The notes under the pieces were generated by a model, which was not told the DNA's origin, made no database searches, and worked only from the letters and a program-made list of their open reading frames with translations. A stretch of 7,768 nt of DNA from CAZCBJ01 sp964496705 (lineage in GTDB: Bacteria; Chloroflexota; Anaerolineae; Anaerolineales; Anaerolineaceae), in the NCBI GenBank assembly GCA_964496705.1, contig CAZCBJ010000191.1:1-7768 (forward strand), in the 5' to 3' direction. This document shows, in pieces, positions 1 through 4,874 of the stretch; the stretch's first letter is position 1, and each line of letters begins with the position of its first letter. The position numbers and the translations under genes were made by a program.

Positions 1-314
1 ACATCGCCGCCCGCGGCTTGGATGTGGAAAGCATATCCCACGTGATCAATTACGACATGCCCGACACAGCCGATGCCTATATCCACCGCATCGGGCGCAC
101 CGGACGCATGGAACGCAGCGGTGATGCTTTCACCCTGGTCACACCGGATGATGGAGAGATGGTGCGCACGCTGGAAAAAATATTGGGACACAGGTTGAAC
201 CGCGAAACCTTGCCCGAATTCGATTACAACGCCCCGCCCCTCGCCGCATCTGCGGGCGGCAGGCCTGGCCAATCGTTGACCCGCCTTCAGCCCGCGGCGG
301 CCATCAGAAGGTAA
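1..314 (+). CDS. DEAD-box RNA helicase, C-terminal fragment (5' end outside window)
   Basis: This is the end of an ATP-dependent RNA helicase that runs in from the left edge; the first whole codon in frame is at 3. The visible residues carry the last two motifs of the RecA-like domain 2: motif V as AARGLD (bases 6-23) and motif VI as YIHRIGRTGR, with the INYDMP strand between them. This spacing is typical of RhlE/DeaD-type DEAD-box proteins, which unwind RNA during ribosome assembly, RNA decay or cold adaptation. After motif VI come about 65 residues, ending in a short Gly/Arg-containing tail that is too short to hold an RNA-binding domain, which fits RhlE-like more than DeaD/CsdA-like proteins. 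Family assignment is firm. The exact subfamily is not, because the Q motif and DEAD box are not in the window. The gene stops with TAA at 312-314. Confidence 0.95.
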   Translation, partial: IAARGLDVESISHVINYDMPDTADAYIHRIGRTGRMERSGDAFTLVTPDDGEMVRTLEKILGHRLNRETLPEFDYNAPPLAASAGGRPGQSLTRLQPAAAIRR

Positions 315-336
315 ATAGATCTGGCGCTGCGCTCCT

Positions 337-365
337 TCAGGGAATCACGCGGGGTGATTCCCTGA
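337..365 (+). terminator. Strong perfect hairpin after the helicase gene, possible terminator
   Basis: TCAGGGAATCAC (337-348) and GTGATTCCCTGA (354-365) are perfect reverse complements, giving a 12-bp stem and a 5-base loop (GCGGG), 22 bases after the helicase stop codon. Position and strength suggest transcript-end formation or 3'-end protection. There is no run of T after the stem on either strand, so it is not a canonical Rho-independent terminator. It could equally be part of a dispersed repeat. Confidence 0.45.
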
Positions 366-386
366 GCGGATTTGATCAGAGCTTCT

Positions 387-433
387 CATGCGCAGCACAG
401 CGAAGCGATCGCGAAGCATCCCTGCGGGAAGGG
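387..433. repeat. Possible dispersed intergenic repeat with internal GCGAAGC duplication
   Basis: This non-coding stretch contains two direct copies of GCGAAGC (400-406 and 411-417) separated by GATC, flanked by short self-complementary pieces such as CCCTGCGGG (419-427). Its wording (GCGAAGCATCCC and similar) resembles short interspersed intergenic repeats that I associate with Chloroflexota genomes. That resemblance is from memory, and only one copy is in this window, so the repeat status is unproven. No coding signal is seen here. Confidence 0.25.
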
Positions 434-462
434 TCTGTCCGCGCTTGGATAGCAAAACTTTG

Positions 463-495
463 TTGACAGAGTATTCAGAAACCGTCATTTAGATT
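463..495 (+). promoter_or_regulatory. Candidate promoter for the broken membrane-protein gene
   Basis: A perfect TTGACA -35 box lies at 463-468. No good -10 follows at 16-18 bases; the nearest reasonable hexamer, TAGATT at 490-495, is 21 bases away. The direction suits the membrane-protein gene starting at 503, but the support is weak. Confidence 0.2.
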
Positions 496-502
496 GATAT
501 TT

Positions 503-938
503 ATGTGCTTCCGGCGGAAATACCTGAGCCGCCAGCAGCCCTTGAGCCCATCCATTCTGCCTAAAAGGATTGAAGGGTTGGGTTTGGTGGGCATCATTGG
601 GGGTGGGATTGTGTGCCTCGGCATGCTCGGAATCGTGGTTGGCGGTGTGCTGTTCTTCACACGCCGCAAGCCCCGCGTGCCAAAGCCACTTGTGCCGTCC
701 GCTTATCGCGCACAGGCTCCACAGCTTCTGCCAGTCCAACTAGATCCTCACCCGAATTCCCTCGTCCGTAAGCCGCCCGGACCAGGGTTACCCGCCACCC
801 GCGCAGCCCAACCCCTCCAATCGAAAGCATGGCTGGCTGATTGGGTTGCTGGTGGGCAGCTCAGTGCTGTGCGCCATCAGCGCAGTCATCTTGATTGTGT
901 TGCGCCTGTTTTCACTGCGCTACACTTTTTGGTTCTAA
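503..938 (+). pseudogene. Small two-helix membrane protein gene with a single-base frameshift
   Basis: I do not recognise the family. Reading from ATG 503 gives a short basic N-terminus, a Gly-rich hydrophobic helix (about residues 26-52, followed by TRRK), and a Pro-rich linker. From about 786 the coding signal moves to the next frame (+1), which contains PPPAQPNPSNRK, then a clear second transmembrane helix starting HGWLIGLLVGSSVL, a short LRLFSLRYTFWF tail, and TAA at 936-938. The unshifted frame instead runs on to 958 as an unconvincing hydrophilic sequence. Removing one G from the GGG at 785-787 joins the two parts into one open frame of 144 residues (435 bases including the stop). The gene is therefore either recently broken or carries a sequencing or assembly error. 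The start is uncertain: TTG 494 is also in frame and no strong ribosome-binding site is seen. Confidence 0.55.
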
Positions 939-981
939 CCAAATCACCTCAAAACTGAACTGGACCGGTCGAGAGCGATCC

Positions 982-1569
982 TCATTTGCATGTGAAGGAA
1001 AAGCTTTCGATGTTGCTGTCATGACCGCCGCGGTCGGTCAGATACACATTCAGGGTCACATCCTGTTGACCCTCGCACCACAATCCTATCTCAAACGTGC
1101 CGCCGGTATACGTGCTGGCAGGCTCGCCGGTTAGATCCACCGAAAAGGTTTTATAAACACCTTTCGACGGGTAGAAGTGCATCATTTGGACATCCGCACT
1201 CGGATCATGAAATTTCACTTTACACACCACATAGCTGTGGTCGCCCGGCACCGTGCCTGGGAAATCCACGGAGAGAATCTGGGGCGGCGATGCATCAATC
1301 GTCTGCTGGGCGGACAAAGTCTTCTGTGAGCGGGCCTTTTTGGCTTCAGCCCGCTGGGTGGCTTGCTGGGCTTCGATGGATTTCTGTCTGGCATCCAGCG
1401 TATTTTCAAGGTCAATTAACCCCTGTTCAACCGTTTGCCTCGCCTCAGCCGTCTGAGTGGCGTCCGAATCCACCTTCATGAAGAACAACTCAGACGACGC
1501 GCAGGCTAGGATGACCAGGCTGCTCAAGAGCGCGGTCAGCATGATGATGACCGTGGGTCGCGATTTCAT
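982..1569 (-). CDS. Putative lipoprotein with coiled-coil stalk and C-terminal beta domain
   Basis: This 195-residue protein has no family I recognise. It starts with a signal peptide (MKSRPTVIIM then a hydrophobic stretch) ending in LVILAC, a plausible though not perfect lipobox that would lipidate Cys23; alternatively the segment is an uncleaved membrane anchor. Residues 35-90 are rich in Ala, Gln, Glu and Lys with heptad-like spacing and should form a helical or coiled-coil stalk. Residues 95-195 look like an all-beta, Ig-like domain with three cysteines (116, 165, 194). Two of these could pair if the domain is outside the membrane. The start codon overlaps the stop of ppk2 (ATGA at 1566-1569), so translation is probably coupled to ppk2 and the two share a transcript. 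It is likely a surface protein of unknown role. Confidence 0.8.
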   Translation of the reverse strand: MKSRPTVIIMLTALLSSLVILACASSELFFMKVDSDATQTAEARQTVEQGLIDLENTLDARQKSIEAQQATQRAEAKKARSQKTLSAQQTIDASPPQILSVDFPGTVPGDHSYVVCKVKFHDPSADVQMMHFYPSKGVYKTFSVDLTGEPASTYTGGTFEIGLWCEGQQDVTLNVYLTDRGGHDSNIESFSFTCK

Positions 1570-2486
1570 TTTGGTTTCTCTTTGACCGCCGGAGCGTACA
1601 CCTCCGGGACAAAAGTCTGGTCGGTGATCGGCGGGCGCACGTAACCGTGGTCAGCCTGGCGCGGCGGCAGTGTGATTGGCTCAGGGGTTAAATCCTCATA
1701 GGGGATCAGGCTGAGCAGATGGCGGATGCAGTTGAGCCGCGCGCACATCTTGTTGTCAGCGTTGACCACGTACCAGGGCGCCTGTTTGATATCGGTGTGC
1801 GCAAACATTTCATCCTTGGCTTTGGAATACTCCACCCAACGCGAACGCGACTGCATGTCCATCGGACTCAGTTTCCAGCGGCGGGTGGGATCATTGATGC
1901 GCGCCTGGAAACGGCGTTCCTGTTCTTTGTCGCTGACAGAGAACCAATATTTCACCAGGATGACCCCCGAGCGCACCAACATGCGCTCAAACTCAGGCAC
2001 CGAGCGCAGGAACTCAGCATAGTCATCATCGGTGCAAAACCCCATCACCCGTTCCACCCCGGCGCGGTTGTACCAGCTGCGGTCGAATAAAACCATCTCG
2101 CCCCCCGCCGGTAGATGAGACACATAACGCTGGAAATACCACTGGGTCTTCTCGCGCTCGGTGGGTGTGGGCAGCGCAACCACGCGGCAGATGCGCGGAT
2201 TCAGGCTCTCGGTGATGCGCTTGATCGCCCCACCCTTCCCGGCGGCGTCGCGCCCCTCGAAGATCACCACCACCTTTGAACCCTTGAAACGCACCCATTC
2301 CTGCAGTTTGACCAATTCGATCTGCAGGCGGCGCAGCTCTTTGATATAGTTTTTCTTATCGATGCTCATACCTGCAGTCTCAGGCACAGCGGTGCCGCCT
2401 CGTGCAGTCTTTCCCCGGGCAGTTTGCGGCTTCTGCTCCGGAGGTTGCTTGTGATCGCTGGTTTTCGCTTTGGATTTCCCTGCCAT
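1566..2486 (-). CDS. ppk2: Polyphosphate kinase 2 (PPK2 family)
   Basis: PPK2 enzymes move phosphate between polyphosphate and nucleotides in the cytoplasm, usually using polyphosphate to make ATP or GTP from the diphosphates. The 306-residue protein has the family's P-loop kinase fold: Walker A GRDAAGKGG at about 78-86, the strand VVVIFE before it, Walker B DRSWYNRAGVERVMGF at about 135-150, and the Arg-rich lid RRFQARINDPTRRWKLSP at about 191-208. A single PPK2 domain of this length fits class I. The first ~40 residues are a basic, low-complexity tail (Lys, Gln, Pro, Thr) outside the catalytic domain. The frame is open further upstream to 2612, but ATG 2486 is preferred: a strong Shine-Dalgarno sequence lies just ahead of it and the promoter lies inside the longer version. 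The gene's stop overlaps the next gene's start. Class and nucleotide preference are inferred. Confidence 0.96.
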   Translation of the reverse strand: MAGKSKAKTSDHKQPPEQKPQTARGKTARGGTAVPETAGMSIDKKNYIKELRRLQIELVKLQEWVRFKGSKVVVIFEGRDAAGKGGAIKRITESLNPRICRVVALPTPTEREKTQWYFQRYVSHLPAGGEMVLFDRSWYNRAGVERVMGFCTDDDYAEFLRSVPEFERMLVRSGVILVKYWFSVSDKEQERRFQARINDPTRRWKLSPMDMQSRSRWVEYSKAKDEMFAHTDIKQAPWYVVNADNKMCARLNCIRHLLSLIPYEDLTPEPITLPPRQADHGYVRPPITDQTFVPEVYAPAVKEKPK

Positions 2487-2489
2487 GGA

Positions 2490-2498
2490 CCCCTCCCC
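2490..2498 (-). promoter_or_regulatory. ribosome binding site deciding the ppk2 start
   Basis: On the minus strand this reads GGGGAGGGG, with the GGAGG core five bases before ATG 2486. It supports the MAGKSK start over the upstream in-frame codons and over the internal ATG at 2369, which has only a weak AGG ahead of it. Confidence 0.75.
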
Positions 2499-2515
2499 GG
2501 AAGAAAATAGAAAAA

Positions 2516-2527
2516 TTCGACGTCGAA
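2516..2527. promoter_or_regulatory. 12-bp palindrome in the ppk2 leader, possible operator
   Basis: TTCGACGTCGAA is a perfect 12-bp palindrome. It lies 17-28 bases downstream of the predicted ppk2 -10 box, so between the transcription start and the ribosome-binding site. A dimeric repressor could bind here, but no regulator is identified and the symmetry does not extend further. Confidence 0.35.
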
Positions 2528-2543
2528 CAATCCTATAACCATC

Positions 2544-2571
2544 ATTATAATAAAAAAGATGCCCAAGACAA
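2544..2571 (-). promoter_or_regulatory. Promoter for ppk2 and the lipoprotein gene
   Basis: Read on the minus strand, there is a perfect -10 TATAAT (2544-2549) and a -35 TTGTCT (2566-2571, 4 of 6 matches) with a 16-base spacer. The predicted start is near 2537, giving a leader of about 50 bases before ATG 2486. The imperfect -35 directly abuts two direct repeats, which would suit an activator-dependent promoter. Confidence 0.6.
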
Positions 2572-2589
2572 GTGCCATTTGAGTGCCAT
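2571..2589. repeat. Two phased 8-bp direct repeats next to the ppk2 -35
   Basis: AGTGCCAT occurs at 2571-2578 and again at 2582-2589, with a 3-base gap and therefore an 11-bp period, one turn of the helix. On the ppk2 strand they read ATGGCACT, and the second copy runs into the -35 box. This layout is like sites for winged-helix response regulators such as PhoB, although the repeat sequence differs from the E. coli Pho box. A binding function is inferred from layout only. Confidence 0.45.
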
Positions 2590-2643
2590 GCGCCTGTCAG
2601 GTCTCCCAGCATTTTTACGCTGGAACACCAGCAGAAAAACAGC

Positions 2644-2660
2644 TATACTATCCTTGAGGA
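2644..2660 (+). promoter_or_regulatory. Candidate -10 box and ribosome-binding site of the HEAT-repeat gene
   Basis: TATACT at 2644-2649 matches the -10 consensus at 5 of 6 bases, but the hexamer 17 bases upstream (TGGAAC) is a poor -35. GAGGA at 2656-2660 stands five bases before ATG 2666 and decides that start over upstream in-frame codons back to 2402, which lie inside the ppk2 gene. If this -10 is real the leader is only about 10 bases long. Confidence 0.4.
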
Positions 2661-2665
2661 ACCTC

Positions 2666-3583
2666 ATGGACGATATTCACACAATGATCGATACATTGCT
2701 CGAGGCGGAAGATATCCCCGGATTGGTGGTTGAGCTGCGCTGCCGCGATCACCCGCAGCACCGCATGCTGGCGCTGGCAGCATTGGGCAGAATGGACGAC
2801 AGCGCGGTCATTCCCTGGCTGCTCAAGGCCGCGCTCTATGATCCAGACCTGGCTCTGCGCGCCGGGGCGATGAACGTATTGAAAGACCGCCTGATGGGCG
2901 AAATGGAAATGGCTTTGCGCGTGGAAGCTTCCGGCGCGCCCGATGAAGATCCCTGGCTGATGGATTGCCACGGCGAGCCTTCCGGCACCCATCCATCTCC
3001 CACGCTGACGGATTGGCTGGCGCAATTTAACGAAACCGACCTGACGGATGAAGAAAATCCTCCTGACGGGATAGACCTGGTCGGAGCCAATGTCCCCACC
3101 TGGCAAGACACCGCTGCCGAGGAGGATGAGCTGAACGGCCTCTTCATCCTGGCAATGGGCGGCAGCGATTTGCAAATGCGCCTGCGCGCGATTCGCGCCC
3201 TGGGGCGTTTTACTCAGCCCGGCAGCAACCGCGCGCTGGCCAGCCTGGCTCTGTACGACGTTGAACCGGAAGTGCAGGTTGCGGCGCGGGAGGTTCTGGA
3301 GGAAAAATTCGGCGACGACCTCCCCGAATTCCTGGAAAGCATCCAATTGGAACTGCAGCTCAGCGGCGGGGTTGAATTTCAATTAGCTGAAGATGAAGAA
3401 GACGAGCCACAAGACGAACCACTGCAATTTCCACGCGCGGCGCAATACCCCTCCGCGCCGGTCAGCGCTCCTCAGCCCTCGCCGGTGATCCAGGAGGAAC
3501 GGCTCCCCGTGCTGCTCTGGGTGGCAATCGGGATTGCCATGATGGTTCTGGCAGTCATTGTTTGGCTCAGTGTGACCCGCTGA
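2666..3583 (+). CDS. HEAT-repeat protein with C-terminal membrane anchor
   Basis: HEAT repeats are paired helices that stack into scaffolds for protein binding; the partner here is unknown. The 305-residue protein has a first helical block at about 15-85, with a repeat core reading MLALAALGRMDDSAVIPWLL and a following LALRAGAMNVLKDR. An acidic, probably disordered insert covers about 88-155, and a second block covers about 156-230, with MRLRAIRALGRFTQPGSNRA and VQVAAREVLEEKFGD. An acidic stretch (DEEDEPQDE), a Pro-rich linker (256-280) and one transmembrane helix (about 281-302) ending VTR follow. No signal peptide is seen, so the repeats should face the cytoplasm with the protein tail-anchored in the membrane. 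It is divergent from ppk2 and in a likely operon with the next gene, 12 bases on. The start is chosen from the GAGGA site and from where helical coding sequence begins. Confidence 0.85.
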   Translation: MDDIHTMIDTLLEAEDIPGLVVELRCRDHPQHRMLALAALGRMDDSAVIPWLLKAALYDPDLALRAGAMNVLKDRLMGEMEMALRVEASGAPDEDPWLMDCHGEPSGTHPSPTLTDWLAQFNETDLTDEENPPDGIDLVGANVPTWQDTAAEEDELNGLFILAMGGSDLQMRLRAIRALGRFTQPGSNRALASLALYDVEPEVQVAAREVLEEKFGDDLPEFLESIQLELQLSGGVEFQLAEDEEDEPQDEPLQFPRAAQYPSAPVSAPQPSPVIQEERLPVLLWVAIGIAMMVLAVIVWLSVTR

Positions 3584-3595
3584 GGATCATTCTCC

Positions 3596-4093
3596 ATGCA
3601 ATTTCACGAAGAGGACGGCAGATTGATTGGACATGAAACTCCGGGATGCAGCTGGCTTTTTGCCCTCTTTTTTGTGGTGGTCGGCATCCTGGGTTTGATG
3701 GCCAGCAATAACCGCAGCGATGCTGAGTCGCCCTTCTATATGAGCCTGCTCGGATCAGCCTTATCCCTCAGTGCGGTCGGGGTTGGGTTTGGGTACATAC
3801 TCAAACATCCCGAAATCGAGGTGATCCTGGACGGCAAACTCAAACAACTGATTGTTTTACGCCATTTCCGCGGACTGGCCAGGCGTGTTCAGCGTTTTCA
3901 TTTCAACGACATTCGCGAGGTGTTGGTGCTCAGCAAAGAGCACAGCGAGGGCGGCGCGGTGTATAAATTGGGGATCAAAACACAAACGGGTAGTCCGGTC
4001 GCCCTCAGTTCCGCCTGGCAAGCCGGGGCGGAATCCATCCAATCTGCGCGGGATGCGTTGGCCAATTTTCTCGACCGCCACACCGCCGGTTAA
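3596..4093 (+). CDS. Two-helix membrane protein with PH-like C-terminal domain
   Basis: I cannot name a family for this 165-residue protein. After a short polar N-terminus it has two transmembrane helices (about 18-36 and 47-69) joined by a short polar loop. Residues 73-160 alternate hydrophobic strands (EIEVILDG, KQLIVLRHF, FHFNDIREVLVL, VYKLGIKT) and finish with a helix (SIQSARDALANFLD). That pattern of strands then a closing helix resembles bacterial PH-like domains found beside membrane helices, but this is by eye only. The domain would be cytoplasmic. TGAGGA at the end of the HEAT-repeat gene can serve as its ribosome-binding site, and the 12-base gap suggests co-expression. The two proteins may act together at the membrane. 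It ends one base before the convergent lipoprotein gene, with no clear terminator between. Confidence 0.8.
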   Translation: MQFHEEDGRLIGHETPGCSWLFALFFVVVGILGLMASNNRSDAESPFYMSLLGSALSLSAVGVGFGYILKHPEIEVILDGKLKQLIVLRHFRGLARRVQRFHFNDIREVLVLSKEHSEGGAVYKLGIKTQTGSPVALSSAWQAGAESIQSARDALANFLDRHTAG

Positions 4094-4094
4094 T

Positions 4095-4847
4095 TCATTT
4101 CTTTTTCCGCAGCACCAGGAAGACCACCACCCCAGCCATCACCACAATCCCGCCGCAGCACAACAACCCCACCGGGATGGCGAACCAGGCCCATTGTGGA
4201 AGGTTCAGACCGCCGCCCTGCAACGAGTACTCCACCCACAGCTCAGTCGGCTCGGTCTTGGTGGTCATTTCGCTCATCGGGAATTTCCACACCACCATCC
4301 CCTTCACGCGGTCGATCTTTGCAGCGGGATCGGCTTTTAGAATCTTGGGCGCATAGAAGCGAATGGTCCAAAAATTACTTTCGAATGCGCTCGTATCTTC
4401 CGGATGCTCGGGTTCCTGACCGGTCGGTTCATTCCCCTCAATTATTTGGGTATAGCGGTAGGTGCCTTCGGAAATTTCCTCCAGGCGTGAGGTGTACCCA
4501 CCACTGGTGATGTCCGGATTATCAAAGGCTTTGACGAAATCATACACCTCCACAGTGATCTTAAAGTGGCGGTATTCTTTCTCATCGGTGTACTCTTCGC
4601 TGGTCGCGTTGCGGAAGTTAGCATCCTCAGCCTTCAACTTTTCAGCATCTGCGTTGCTCACCGGGCTGTCCGGCAGCTCGCCGCCCAGCATATCCAGGAA
4701 CCCGGTGTCTATGCCCATGTCGAAGACGATTTGGCCTGAACCATCCTTGTTATGGCGCAGCTCTTGATCAATGCGAATACAGCCCGCCATGAAAAGCACG
4801 CATACAGTTGTCAATCCAAGCAATAACCGCTGATGATTCAATTTCAT
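4095..4847 (-). CDS. LppM-like lipoprotein with C-terminal transmembrane helix
   Basis: The 250-residue protein has a signal peptide with a good lipobox, FMAGC, lipidated at Cys23. The mature part begins IRIDQELRHNKDGSGQIVFD, a strand pattern seen in LppM/DUF3153-type lipoproteins, where Cys is followed by a sheet with a central 'DGSG' turn. A mixed alpha/beta domain covers about 24-205 (including HFKITVEVYDF and TYRYTQIIEG). The C-terminus is a hydrophobic helix (about 219-246) followed by KKK, so the protein would be held in the membrane at both ends, as described for mycobacterial LppM. Function is unknown; envelope or surface roles are the natural guess. It follows the S41 gene by 27 bases with its own ribosome-binding site (GGGAGG on the minus strand, 4853-4858, five bases before the ATG), so the two are probably one operon. 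Confidence 0.85.
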   Translation of the reverse strand: MKLNHQRLLLGLTTVCVLFMAGCIRIDQELRHNKDGSGQIVFDMGIDTGFLDMLGGELPDSPVSNADAEKLKAEDANFRNATSEEYTDEKEYRHFKITVEVYDFVKAFDNPDITSGGYTSRLEEISEGTYRYTQIIEGNEPTGQEPEHPEDTSAFESNFWTIRFYAPKILKADPAAKIDRVKGMVVWKFPMSEMTTKTEPTELWVEYSLQGGGLNLPQWAWFAIPVGLLCCGGIVVMAGVVVFLVLRKKK

Positions 4848-4852
4848 GACAG

Positions 4853-4858
4853 CCTCCC
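4853..4858 (-). promoter_or_regulatory. ribosome binding site of the LppM-like gene
   Basis: Reads GGGAGG on the minus strand, five bases upstream of ATG 4847. It confirms this start and shows independent translation within the S41 operon. Confidence 0.7.
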
Positions 4859-4874
4859 AATGCAGAATGATTTA

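Noticed and set aside
405..412. GCGATCGC octamer, the cyanobacterial HIP1 sequence
   Set aside because: There is a single copy, formed at the junction of two GCGAAGC repeats; nothing else in the window suggests a cyanobacterium.
1719..2090. Plus-strand open frame antisense to ppk2
   Set aside because: It mirrors the conserved PPK2 catalytic region on the other strand; the kinase motifs make the minus strand the coding one.
2402..2665. N-terminal extension of the HEAT-repeat gene to 2402, and of ppk2 to 2612
   Set aside because: The extensions would overlap each other's coding region or promoter and have no repeat or kinase sequence; strong ribosome-binding sites mark 2666 and 2486.
2648..3382. 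A 244-codon open frame on the minus strand inside the HEAT-repeat gene
   Set aside because: It is antisense to a well-formed HEAT-repeat reading frame with a sound ribosome-binding site, its product has low-complexity Gln/His/Arg-rich composition with no domain, and GC-rich codon use explains its length.
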